NCBI GenBank assembly: GCA_018402385.1
Contig: JAGYJA010000007.1
Span: forward strand, 1 to 64,000
Direction: 5' to 3'
From: Flavobacteriaceae bacterium
Lineage (GTDB): Bacteria; Bacteroidota; Bacteroidia; Flavobacteriales; Flavobacteriaceae
Length of the DNA stretch: 64,000 nucleotides
Made by a program: the position numbers and the translations under genes. The notes under the pieces are model-generated. The model made no database searches and was not told where the DNA came from. It saw nothing but the letters and a program-made list of their open reading frames with translations. Below are positions 1 to 5,978 of the stretch, piece by piece; the stretch's first letter is position 1, and each line of letters starts with the position of its first letter.

Positions 1-26
1 CAAATAAACATTTAGTAAAAAAATTG

Positions 27-34
27 TATTTTTG
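27..34 (+). promoter_or_regulatory. Bacteroidota -7 promoter element
   Basis: TATTTTTG matches the Bacteroidota -7 consensus TAnnTTTG and lies 16 bases before the ATG of the first antitoxin gene. A matching -33 box is not clear. It suggests that the first toxin-antitoxin pair has its own promoter. Confidence 0.45.
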
Positions 35-50
35 ATTAAATACGCGAATT

Positions 51-287
51 ATGGATTTACAAACTCGAAAACTCAATTTAATAACTTATCTAGCCCAAAT
101 TAAGGACGAGATATTATTTGACAAATTGGAAAATTATATCCTAAAAAGAGAGATTGAAAACAATCCTGAATTAAAACCATTTACTGTCGAGGAATTAATT
201 AATCGAATTGAAAAATCTGAATTGGATTTCAAAAATGGGAATGTAAAAAGTCAAGAAGATTTAGAGAGAATATCAGCAAATTGGTAA
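51..287 (+). CDS. Putative antitoxin of a RelE/ParE-type module
   Basis: This 78-residue, highly charged and largely helical protein sits directly before a RelE/ParE-type toxin gene; the toxin ATG is 2 bases after this stop codon. Antitoxin-first order, small size and the acidic C-terminal half (residues about 45-78) fit an antitoxin that wraps the toxin. No classical helix-turn-helix is obvious, so it resembles the short helical antitoxins that accompany ParE toxins. The start ATG lies behind a TATTTTTG promoter element. The function comes from context and general composition, not from a recognised domain, so the exact family is uncertain. The neutralising partner would be the protein encoded at 290-604. 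Confidence 0.7.
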   Translation: MDLQTRKLNLITYLAQIKDEILFDKLENYILKREIENNPELKPFTVEELINRIEKSELDFKNGNVKSQEDLERISANW

Positions 288-289
288 CA

Positions 290-604
290 ATGAAAATAGT
301 TTGGACTGATTTTGCTATCAGAAATTTAAAAGACATTTTTGATTACTATTCTATTGAAGTAAATAAAAAACTTGCTCATAAAATCAGAAAACAAATACTT
401 AAATCCTCTAAACAATTAATAAAAAACCCGAATTCTGGTCCATTAGAGCCTAATTTGACAATTCTAAATAAAAATCACCGATACTTAATAAGTGGACATT
501 ATAAACTTATTTACAGAATTGTAGATAATGAAATTATAATTAATGATGTCTTTGACACACGACAAAATCCGACTAAAATGAATGATGAAAATCGGATTGA
601 ATAA
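290..604 (+). CDS. Type II toxin, RelE/ParE superfamily
   Basis: This 104-residue protein has the RelE/ParE fold signature. An N-terminal strand (KIVWTDFAIRNL) is followed by a helical hairpin (DIFDYYSIEVNKKLAHKI), then a central segment and the C-terminal strands HYKLIYRI and INDVFDTRQNP, with the conserved Arg near the end. Family members either cleave mRNA on the ribosome or poison gyrase; the sequence does not show which. An in-frame TTG at 281 would add three residues and overlap the antitoxin stop. I prefer the ATG at 290, which follows that stop by 2 bases and implies coupled translation. Downstream lies the first attC-like element. Confidence 0.82.
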   Translation: MKIVWTDFAIRNLKDIFDYYSIEVNKKLAHKIRKQILKSSKQLIKNPNSGPLEPNLTILNKNHRYLISGHYKLIYRIVDNEIIINDVFDTRQNPTKMNDENRIE

Positions 605-610
605 TAAAGC

Positions 611-803
611 ACTATACACAACACCAGCTATAATCTATGGCTTGTCCACGCCCACTCGGAAAATTGCCTAACGGCCAGTTCGCTGCGCTCGTGTCTCACG
701 GATTTTCCTCAGGTCTGGGTTTTGTTTGCTACATTAGTTGCTCAATCCCTGCCTACCGGCAGGCAGGCACGCCACAGCTCATAGCCAAACCGTTGCCAGT
801 AAT
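611..803 (+). repeat. attC-like intercassette element E1
   Basis: An imperfect palindrome separates the first two toxin-antitoxin units. The left end reads ACACAACACCAGCTATA and the right end CATAGCC...CCGTTGCCAGTAAT, so the outer (CAAC/GTTG) and inner (GCTAT/ATAGC) arms are complementary. The interior carries a block, CGCTGCGCTCGTGTCTCACG and the following bases, that recurs in E7 (5867-5930). It also holds a short GC-rich palindrome (CCTGCCTACCGGCAGGCAGG, 749-768). I see no gene here; an ORF can be drawn through it, but it only reads the repeat. Confidence 0.65.
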
Positions 804-846
804 GCAACCAATCAACAAAAGTTTCCATATAATTCAACTTTTTTAT

Positions 847-854
847 TATCTTTG
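847..854 (+). promoter_or_regulatory. -7 promoter element of second TA unit
   Basis: TATCTTTG matches TAnnTTTG and lies about 27 bases before the ATG at 881, just inside the cassette after element E1. It implies that the cassette carries its own promoter. Confidence 0.5.
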
Positions 855-880
855 CTAAAGTATAATGACAAATAAACTGA

Positions 881-1213
881 ATGAAACCAAAATTTGAGGT
901 AGTTTTTCTCGAACAGGCTATTGACTTTATGTCAAAATTAGATGTTAAAGCCAAAAAGAAAATCTATTACAATTTAGATAAAGCGAAACTCGAAAACGAC
1001 CCAAAACTGTTTAAGAAACTGACAGACGACATTTGGGAATTCCGAACACTTTATCAAGGTATTCAATACAGACTCTTTGCTTTTTGGGACAAAACTGACA
1101 AAACCGAAACGCTCGTGTTATCAACACACGGAATGGTAAAAAAAGTAAGTAAAGTTCCAAAAGCGGAAATTGAGAAAGCATTGAAAATTAGAGCTGAATA
1201 TTTTGACGAATAA
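881..1213 (+). CDS. Type II toxin, RelE/HigB (Gp49-like) family
   Basis: This 110-residue protein resembles the phage-derived Gp49-like/HigB toxins of the RelE superfamily. Those proteins start with a strand (FEVVFLEQAIDFM), have a long helix pair, and then the block IWEFRTLYQGIQYRLFAFWD, whose Arg residues contact RNA in characterised relatives. The C-terminal part (LSTHGMVKKVSKVPKAEIEKA) matches the usual 'H-g-f-x-Kk-x-x-k-t-p-x-x-e-i-x-x-A' ending of the family. It is followed 10 bases later by an XRE antitoxin gene, giving the toxin-first order of HigBA-type modules. The gene is free-standing on the + strand between elements E1 and E2. Confidence 0.88.
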   Translation: MKPKFEVVFLEQAIDFMSKLDVKAKKKIYYNLDKAKLENDPKLFKKLTDDIWEFRTLYQGIQYRLFAFWDKTDKTETLVLSTHGMVKKVSKVPKAEIEKALKIRAEYFDE

Positions 1214-1223
1214 ATTTAAAATT

Positions 1224-1556
1224 ATGGCAACGAAAAATAAAAAAATAAAAATGATGACACTTGACCAAATGAAGGACAAGGACATTGGAAAAGTAGGAAC
1301 ACCAGAACGTGACAAATACGAATTTGAGTTGCGAATGGAGGTGCTTGGCGATATGATAAAGTCTGTCCGAAAAGAACGTAACTTGACTCAAGAGCAACTC
1401 GGAGAATTAATCGGAGTTCAAAAATCGCAAATCTCAAAATTGGAACGAAATACTAAAAACGTAACTATCGAAACGATTTTAAAAGTATTCAGAGCGTTGA
1501 AAGCAAACGTTAGATTTAGCGTAGAAATGAACGAATCGGAATTTAAAGTAGCATAA
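1224..1556 (+). CDS. XRE-family antitoxin (HigA-like)
   Basis: This 110-residue partner of the preceding toxin has a Cro/CI helix-turn-helix at about residues 50-105. Motifs include IKSVRKERNLTQEQLGELIG, then VQKSQISKLERN, then VTIETILKVFRALKANVRF. The domain should bind the module's promoter for autorepression, and the basic N-terminal extension (residues 1-45) probably contacts the toxin. A TTG at 1203 would overlap the toxin gene; ATG 1224 is preferred because it gives the usual MATKN-type start. Element E2 begins within a few bases of the stop codon, as expected for a compact cassette. Confidence 0.88.
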   Translation: MATKNKKIKMMTLDQMKDKDIGKVGTPERDKYEFELRMEVLGDMIKSVRKERNLTQEQLGELIGVQKSQISKLERNTKNVTIETILKVFRALKANVRFSVEMNESEFKVA

Positions 1557-1557
1557 G

Positions 1558-1709
1558 CACTACTGGCAACACCGGCTATAGTTCATTGCTAGGTCGTTGC
1601 CGACTTACGAAAATCACTGCGTGATTTTCTAATTGTGATTTATTTGCTAAATTAGTTACTTAAACACGCAACAAACCATAGCCAATCACGACGTTGTGGT
1701 GCATTTAAG
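1558..1709 (+). repeat. attC-like intercassette element E2
   Basis: The left end TACTGGCAACACCGGCTATA and the right end CATAGCC...CGACGTTGTGGTG form complementary outer (CAAC/GTTG) and inner (GGCTATAG/CCATAGCC) arms. The middle contains a smaller hairpin, GAAAATCAC-TGC-GTGATTTTC (1618-1638). The segment TTTGCTAAATTAGTTACTT is shared with E4 and, in looser form, with E1. No coding sequence is seen. Confidence 0.68.
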
Positions 1710-1752
1710 ACTAACTTTTAGAATAAATCAAAATTGCTTTTCAAATCCAAAA

Positions 1753-1781
1753 TATTCACTATATTTGTATCTAAGTGAATA
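1753..1781 (+). promoter_or_regulatory. Promoter with embedded operator, third TA unit
   Basis: TATTCACT (1753-1760) and AGTGAATA (1774-1781) are perfect inverted repeats. They flank the -7 element TATATTTG (1760-1767), about 10 bases before the toxin start at 1791. A dyad over the -7 region is what an autoregulating antitoxin-toxin complex would bind. The operator role is an inference. Confidence 0.6.
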
Positions 1782-1790
1782 CACTTTTGA

Positions 1791-2093
1791 ATGATAGTTA
1801 TCGAAAAAACATCTGAATTTGACAAGTGGATTAGAAAGCTGAAAGACATTCGGGCAAAATCCAAAATACTTTTCAGAATCCAAAAACTTGAAACCGATGA
1901 ACATTTCGGAGATTGTAAACCTGTCGGTGACGGAATTAGCGAAATGAAAATTAATTATGCTAAAGGTTACCGAGTTTATTTTAAGGAAAAAGATAACAAA
2001 ATTGTTATACTTTTAATCGGCGGAGATAAATCGACTCAACAAAAAGACATCGAGAAAGCGAAAAAAATCTGGAACAGAATAAAAAATGATTGA
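1791..2093 (+). CDS. Type II addiction-module toxin, RelE/ParE family
   Basis: This 100-residue protein is of the 'addiction module killer' (HI1419-like) type: an N-terminal strand (IVIEKTSEFDKWIRKLKD), the helix segment AKSKILFRIQKLETDEHFG, then the conserved core DCKPVGDGISEMKINYAKGYRVYF and the C-terminal GGDKSTQQKDIEKAK. The G-D-G-x-x-E-x-(K/R)-x-x-x-x-G-Y-R-(V/I)-Y-F pattern is the hallmark of the family. The antidote gene overlaps its 3' end by 8 bases, so translation is probably coupled. A promoter with palindromic operator lies immediately upstream. Confidence 0.92.
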   Translation: MIVIEKTSEFDKWIRKLKDIRAKSKILFRIQKLETDEHFGDCKPVGDGISEMKINYAKGYRVYFKEKDNKIVILLIGGDKSTQQKDIEKAKKIWNRIKND

Positions 2094-2379
2094 TATGGAA
2101 ACCACAAAATTTGACATAGCGGACTATTTAGATAGTGAAGAAATGATTGCTGAATATCTGAATACAGTTCTCGAAGATGGAGACAGTTCTGATTTGATAG
2201 TTGCAATTGGACATATTGCAAAGTCAATCGGGATGACTAAGATTGCGGAGAAAACCGGAATGAGTAGACCAAGTCTTTATAAAGCGTTATCGGACGGATC
2301 AAAACCACAATTTGGAACAATAATGAAAGTATTGAAAGCCATTGGTGGACAAATTAACGTAAAACCAGTGTCAGCGTAA
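2086..2379 (+). CDS. Addiction-module antidote (HI1420-like, HTH)
   Basis: This 97-residue antitoxin is paired with the preceding toxin. It has the typical start ETTKFDIADYLDSEEMIAEYLN, followed by a helix-turn-helix around residues 50-90 (IGMTKIAEKTGMSRPSLYKAL, then PQFGTIMKVLKAIGGQI). These proteins neutralise the toxin and repress the operon. Two ATG codons are available: 2086, overlapping the toxin stop, and 2095, which gives MET-TKFD and matches most relatives as I remember them. Either is possible. The next element, E3, starts about 10 bases after the stop. Confidence 0.9.
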   Translation: MIDMETTKFDIADYLDSEEMIAEYLNTVLEDGDSSDLIVAIGHIAKSIGMTKIAEKTGMSRPSLYKALSDGSKPQFGTIMKVLKAIGGQINVKPVSA

Positions 2380-2390
2380 AAAAAAAACGA

Positions 2391-2525
2391 TACCACAACT
2401 GGTATAACAAATAGCTACTAAGTGCTTTACCCAAAGTTTTTTGAATATTTAAAAACATAAATCCAAATCGGAATGGTTAGCGATTATTTGCACGCTACTT
2501 GCCATACCAGAGAACGTTGCCAGTA
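2391..2525 (+). repeat. attC-like intercassette element E3
   Basis: The left end is ACCACAACTGGTATAACAAA and the right end is CCATACCAGAGAACGTTGCC. The outer arms CAAC/GTTG and inner arms CTGGTAT/ATACCAG are complementary, and AATAGCTAC/GCTACTT adds a further loose arm. The arm sequence differs from E2 and E4 yet keeps its pairing. The right end GTTGCCAGTAAT is identical to that of E1. No gene is seen. Confidence 0.68.
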
Positions 2526-2555
2526 ATTTGACAAAACCAGAAATACTCGAATAAA

Positions 2556-3620
2556 ATGAACATTAATTCTATTAAAATATTCTTACTGATTTTCATTTCG
2601 AGTACTTTTTTATCCTGCAATGGACAGGAAGAAACTGAATCGAAAATAATCAAAACCAAATCGTTTGAATTCGGAAAGACTGTATCAAATCTTGCCGATA
2701 GAATTTGGGTAATATTTCAAGATTCAAAAGAAAATTATTGGTTTGGAAGTAATGGAGAAGGCATTTTTTACTTAAATGGTAAAGAATTAAAACAAATTAC
2801 AACAGAGAACGGGTTGGTAGACAATACAATCAGAGGAATTCAAGAAGACAAATCTGGAAATATATTTATTGAAACAGCCAACGGAATTAGTAAATATGAT
2901 GGGAAATCACTAACAACTTTAGTGCCAATCGTTTCAAAAAATAACAAATGGAAATTAGAAGCCAATGATTTATGGTTTGGTTACAACGCAAACGACTTAT
3001 ATCGTTATGATGGAGATTCTCTTTTTGAATTAAAATTACCACGACAAAATTTAAAAAAGACATTTGGAATTGACACGCTCGTAAGTCCATTCAATAACAA
3101 CAACCCTTATTCGGTTTATAAAGTCCACAAAGACAAAGATGGAAATATTTGGTTTGGGACATTCGTAGCGGGAGCTTTTCGATATGACGGACAATCATTT
3201 ATGTGGTTTGGTGAAAATGAACTTTCTATTCTTCCAAATGGCACAGCACCTGGAGTTCGTTCAATGCTTCAAGACAAAGATGGATATTTTTGGTTGAGTA
3301 ATTTTATAAATAAATATCAAATCCAACCGAACACATTGGAATATGATAAAAAAATCGGAATTGAAAAAGATAAACCTAATTATTTCAATTCAGGCTTATC
3401 AGATATAAATGGCGATTTATGGATGACAAATTACGGTGGTGTGGTATGGAAATATGACGGAAAAACTTTATCAGAATTTGAAATCACTAATGAAGAAAAA
3501 GATGTTTTGCTAATTACTATTTATGAAGACAATAACGGAATAATATGGCTCGGAACTGATAATGACGGAGTTTATAAAAGCAATGGAAAAAGCTTTGAAA
3601 AGTTTGAACTAAACAACTAA
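2556..3620 (+). CDS. Lipoprotein with two-component-regulator-type beta-propeller
   Basis: The 354-residue protein begins with a lipoprotein signal (hydrophobic core, then STFLSC lipobox, Cys at about residue 21). The rest consists of reg_prop-type beta-propeller repeats with the recurring pattern D-x-x-G-x-(I/L)-W-(F/L)-G-x-x-x-x-G-(V/I)-x-x-Y-(D/N)-G-K. Examples are NYWFGSNGEGIFYLNGKE, GNIWFGTFVAGAFRYDGQ and GIIWLGTDNDGVYKSNGK. In hybrid two-component sensors such propellers form the periplasmic ligand-binding part; here there is no membrane anchor, kinase or regulator domain, so it is a stand-alone surface lipoprotein. It is the only large non-toxin cargo of the array and sits between elements E3 and E4 as a single-gene cassette. 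Its ligand is unknown. Confidence 0.8.
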   Translation: MNINSIKIFLLIFISSTFLSCNGQEETESKIIKTKSFEFGKTVSNLADRIWVIFQDSKENYWFGSNGEGIFYLNGKELKQITTENGLVDNTIRGIQEDKSGNIFIETANGISKYDGKSLTTLVPIVSKNNKWKLEANDLWFGYNANDLYRYDGDSLFELKLPRQNLKKTFGIDTLVSPFNNNNPYSVYKVHKDKDGNIWFGTFVAGAFRYDGQSFMWFGENELSILPNGTAPGVRSMLQDKDGYFWLSNFINKYQIQPNTLEYDKKIGIEKDKPNYFNSGLSDINGDLWMTNYGGVVWKYDGKTLSEFEITNEEKDVLLITIYEDNNGIIWLGTDNDGVYKSNGKSFEKFELNN

Positions 3621-3621
3621 A

Positions 3622-3765
3622 AACTACTGGCAACAATGTGTATAATTAATTGATTGATTCTTGCTTACTTACGAAAGTCCTCGCGGACTTTTTATCTGTG
3701 ATTTATTTGCTAAATTTAGTGCTTAAACACACAACGAAATCATACACTAGAACGTTAGTCACAAG
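3622..3765 (+). repeat. attC-like intercassette element E4
   Basis: The left end is CTACTGGCAACAATGTGTAT and the right end is CATACACTAGAACGTTAGTC. The outer arms CAAC/GTTAG and inner arms TGTGTAT/ATACAC are complementary. The middle has a small hairpin, AAGTCC-TCGC-GGACTT, and the TTTGCTAAATTTAGTGCTTA block shared with E2. It directly follows the propeller gene's stop. No gene is seen. Confidence 0.67.
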
Positions 3766-3784
3766 CTGAAAAAAACTAAAATAA

Positions 3785-3816
3785 TTACCAAAATGGTAAC
3801 TTTTTTAGTATATTTG
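3785..3816 (+). promoter_or_regulatory. Promoter and putative HigA operator
   Basis: TTACCA-AAA-TGGTAA (3785-3799) is a perfect dyad, followed by the -7 element TATATTTG (3809-3816), 18 bases before the higB start. A palindrome just upstream of the -7 element fits autorepression by HigA; this role is inferred. Confidence 0.6.
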
Positions 3817-3833
3817 CGTCAAACAAGTATAAT

Positions 3834-4127
3834 GTGCGAGTAATAGCGAAACGAACTTTACGAGATTTTTGGGAAAAACACGCTGATTGCGAACAACAAT
3901 TAAAATCGTGGTACAGAGAAACCGAAAAATTGGAATGGAAAAACATTAACGATTTAAAGAATGAATATCCAAGTGCAAGTATTTTAAAAGACAACCGAAT
4001 TGTTTACAATATCAAAGGCAATAATTATCGTTTGATTGTAAAATTCAACTTTGAATACAGGATATGTTGGATACGGTTTATTGGAACTCACGCAGAATAT
4101 GACAAAATTGACGCAAATAACAGCTGA
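3834..4127 (+). CDS. higB: HigB family mRNA interferase toxin
   Basis: This 97-residue protein matches the HigB family in size and motifs. It begins MRVIAKRTLRDFWEKHADCE, has the central LKNEYPSASILKDNRIVYNI, and then the diagnostic core GNNYRLIVKFNFEYRICWIRFIGTHAEYDKID. Characterised HigB proteins cleave mRNA in a ribosome-dependent way. The start codon is GTG at 3834; the nearby ATG at 3832 is out of frame. The higA gene follows after a 2-base gap, the toxin-first order normal for higBA. The promoter region carries a perfect dyad. The unit is flanked by E4 and E5. Confidence 0.93.
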   Translation: MRVIAKRTLRDFWEKHADCEQQLKSWYRETEKLEWKNINDLKNEYPSASILKDNRIVYNIKGNNYRLIVKFNFEYRICWIRFIGTHAEYDKIDANNS

Positions 4128-4129
4128 TT

Positions 4130-4489
4130 ATGAAAATATTACCTATTAGAACCGAAAAAGACTATCAGAAAGCGCTCGACAGACTTGAGGATATTTTTGA
4201 TGCAAAAAAAGGAACGGAAGAAGGAGATGAATTGGAAATCCTTTCAATCTTGATTGACCAATACGAAAAAGAGAATTTCCCAATCGGAATGCCCGACCCT
4301 ATCGAGGCAATTAAGTTCAGAATGGAACAAATGGGAATGAATCAAAAAGATTTAGCAGAAGTTGTTGGCTTTAAAAGCAGAGTAAGTGAAATATTAAATA
4401 AAAAAAGAAAACTGACTTTAAATATGATTAGAAAACTGAACACAACTCTTCACATTCCAACTGAAGTTTTGGTTCAAGATTATAAATAA
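4130..4489 (+). CDS. higA: HigA family antitoxin
   Basis: This 119-residue antitoxin is cognate to the upstream HigB. The N-terminal half (residues 1-60) carries the family motif IRTEKDYQKALDRLEDIFDAK followed by an acidic helix. The C-terminal half holds an XRE helix-turn-helix (about residues 65-115), with MNQKDLAEVVGFKSRVSEIL and KLTLNMIRKLNTTLHIP. It neutralises HigB and probably represses the operon through the palindrome at 3785-3799. It is translated immediately after higB. The stop codon is followed within 10 bases by the left end of element E5. Confidence 0.93.
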   Translation: MKILPIRTEKDYQKALDRLEDIFDAKKGTEEGDELEILSILIDQYEKENFPIGMPDPIEAIKFRMEQMGMNQKDLAEVVGFKSRVSEILNKKRKLTLNMIRKLNTTLHIPTEVLVQDYK

Positions 4490-4493
4490 AAAA

Positions 4494-4545
4494 AGCCAGT
4501 TGCCAACACCGGCTCCTATAATCCATTGCCTGTTTTTGGTTAATT
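4494..4545 (+). repeat. attC-like element E5, left half only
   Basis: The left end AGCCAGTTGCCAACACCGGC and the following CTCCTATAATCCATTGCC match the left ends of E1, E2 and E7, but no complementary right half follows. Instead the sequence runs directly into a higB remnant. A deletion that removed the right half of the element together with the 5' part of the next toxin gene would explain this. Confidence 0.55.
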
Positions 4546-4547
4546 GA

Positions 4548-4637
4548 GAAATTCCTACTTTTAACAAACAATGTCGGATTATCTTCATTTGGGACAAAGG
4601 GAACGCAAGCCAGGTAGAAATAATCGATTATCATTAA
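4548..4637 (+). pseudogene. 3' remnant of a HigB/RelE-type toxin gene
   Basis: The frame 4548-4637 has no start codon and ends in TAA at 4635. It encodes FNKQCRIIFIWDKG and then the ending QVEIIDYH. This is the signature C-terminus of the RelE-superfamily HigB toxins that pair with VapI/HigA antitoxins ('...YRICFIW..G.A..VEIVDYH'). An in-frame TGA at 4545 lies just upstream, and no N-terminal two-thirds can be found. The matching antitoxin gene follows 12 bases later, intact. I infer that the toxin was destroyed by deletion while the antitoxin was kept. Confidence 0.75.
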
Positions 4638-4649
4638 AAAAAGAAAAAA

Positions 4650-4952
4650 ATGGAAAAGTCAGCAAATGTACATCCTGGAGAAATCTTGATTTACGAATTT
4701 CTTGAGCCATTGGAAATCACCGCATACCGACTTTCCAAAGACTTGAAAATTCCGCAAACACGAATTTCAGAAATCATAAAAGGAAATCGCAGAATTACTG
4801 CGGACACAGCTTTACGATTGAGTAAATATTTTGGGAATTCAGCAAAATTCTGGCTCGGACTTCAAGATGATTTCGACATTGAGGAGGAAAAGGAATTGAA
4901 AGAATCGGAATTGAACGAAATAAAACACTACGAAAATAAAAACGTTGTCTAA
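4650..4952 (+). CDS. higA: HigA/VapI family antitoxin, orphan
   Basis: This 100-residue XRE protein is of the 'addiction module antidote HigA' type. The start HPGEILIYEFLEPLEITAYR is diagnostic, followed by the helix-turn-helix IPQTRISEIIKGNRRITADT and LRLSKYFGNSAKFWLGLQ. The C-terminal tail is acidic. Its toxin gene is represented only by the 3' remnant at 4548-4637, so the antitoxin is an orphan. Such orphans can protect against related incoming modules (anti-addiction) or act only as a regulator; neither can be told from sequence. Its stop overlaps the beginning of E6 (GTCTAACAAC). Confidence 0.9.
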   Translation: MEKSANVHPGEILIYEFLEPLEITAYRLSKDLKIPQTRISEIIKGNRRITADTALRLSKYFGNSAKFWLGLQDDFDIEEEKELKESELNEIKHYENKNVV

Positions 4953-5088
4953 CAACGGGTATAAAAAATTGCTAGTTTTAGCTAAACCAATGTTAGTTGC
5001 TTTGTTTGCTAGATTCTGATTTTCCATCGGGAAATCGGCGCCCTCAAACACGCACGTTCCTTAAACAAACACGTTGGCAACAAGCAAA
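4946..5088 (+). repeat. attC-like intercassette element E6
   Basis: The left end GTCTAACAACGGGTATAAAA fits the integron R'' core (RYYYAAC) exactly. The right end is CACGTTGGCAACAAGC. The outer arms CAAC/GTTG pair. The middle carries GATTTTCC-ATC-GGGAAATC and the TTTGCTAGATT block related to that in E2 and E4. It overlaps the last codons of the orphan higA. No gene is seen. Confidence 0.6.
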
Positions 5089-5102
5089 AAAATCAAAAAC
5101 TT

Positions 5103-5765
5103 ATGAAATACAAATTTAATCGTAAAACAAAATTTAAATTCCAAAATTTAATGTTCGTTTCAACCATTTTTATTGTTTTGCTATGCTTTTCATGTAAGGA
5201 AGAATCGAACTCGTTAAAAAACACAGAAAGTGATTTAATAACGAAAATAAATGCTGTTCAGGAACAAGTGATGGCACAAGGAAATATGACAGAAGTAGAG
5301 GAACAGGCTATATTAAGTTTATGCAGCATTGTGTCGCATGATGACGGTTTAGCAACTTATACCACAGACACTAGTTTGATATTAAAAGATGTAGAAATTG
5401 CCCCGGTCTATAATGGTTGTGAAGAACTCTCAATAGAAGAAACAAGAGAATGTTTTAATAATAAAGTATCGACATTTTTTAAGCGAGAGTTTAACTTGAG
5501 TGTGTCTAAAGATTTAAATCTTTCAGAACCAAAGCAAGTAGTTGTGTTTTTTATAATCAACGAATCCGGAAACCTGACTGGAATGAAAGTTCGAAATTCA
5601 GAAGTAACCGTTCAGGCAGAAATATTAAGAGTACTTAGAAAAATGCCTGTAATGAAACCTGCTGTTCACAATGGAAAAATTGTTTCTGTATTATGTTCTA
5701 TCATAGTAAAATATGGAAATAATGTAGAAGTTGATGTTGTTTATATTCCGGAAAGACCCGATTAA
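5103..5765 (+). CDS. Lipoprotein with TonB C-terminal-like domain
   Basis: The 220-residue protein has a lipoprotein signal (IVLLCFSC, Cys near residue 36, long for a signal but with a basic N-region). The C-terminal part, from about residue 100, resembles the flavobacterial TonB_C-like module: IAPVYNGCEELSIEETRECF, then VVVFFIINESGNLTGMKV, then ILRVLRKMPVMKPAVHNGK. Such lipid-anchored TonB_C proteins are common in Flavobacteriia, lack the transmembrane anchor of true TonB, and have no defined role. It sits as a single-gene unit between E6 and E7 and is the second non-toxin cargo of the array. Function unknown. Confidence 0.7.
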   Translation: MKYKFNRKTKFKFQNLMFVSTIFIVLLCFSCKEESNSLKNTESDLITKINAVQEQVMAQGNMTEVEEQAILSLCSIVSHDDGLATYTTDTSLILKDVEIAPVYNGCEELSIEETRECFNNKVSTFFKREFNLSVSKDLNLSEPKQVVVFFIINESGNLTGMKVRNSEVTVQAEILRVLRKMPVMKPAVHNGKIVSVLCSIIVKYGNNVEVDVVYIPERPD

Positions 5766-5786
5766 TCTTTAATAATACTAACTAAA

Positions 5787-5978
5787 AAAGCCAGTTGCCA
5801 ACAAATGCTCCTATGGCTTGTAACGGCTCACTCGGAACCCAGAAGCGTCGGTGGCTCAACGGTCAGTTAGCTGCGCTCGTGTCTCACGGATTTTCCTCAG
5901 GCCTGCCTGCCGGCAGGTCTGGGTTTTTTCGCTACATTAGTTACACAGTTAGAGATCATATAAAAAAAATCGCATTCT
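5787..5978 (+). repeat. attC-like element E7, terminal and lacking a right end
   Basis: The left end AGCCAGTTGCCAACAAATGC resembles E5. The interior repeats the block found in E1 (GTCTCACGGATTTTCCTCAG and flanks) and carries an inserted palindrome CCTGCCTGCCGGCAGG. The right part (GCTACATTAGTTACACAGTT) stops without a GTTG end, so this looks like the last element of the array, decayed on its distal side. Confidence 0.55.

Noticed and set aside
637-858. ORF of 73 codons through element E1 (also 5795-5980 through E7)
   Set aside because: These frames read the repeat itself, including the inserted palindrome; no family is recognised and no promoter fits.
3831-3836. ATG at 3832 as higB start
   Set aside because: It is out of frame with the HigB coding sequence; the GTG at 3834 gives the conserved N-terminus.
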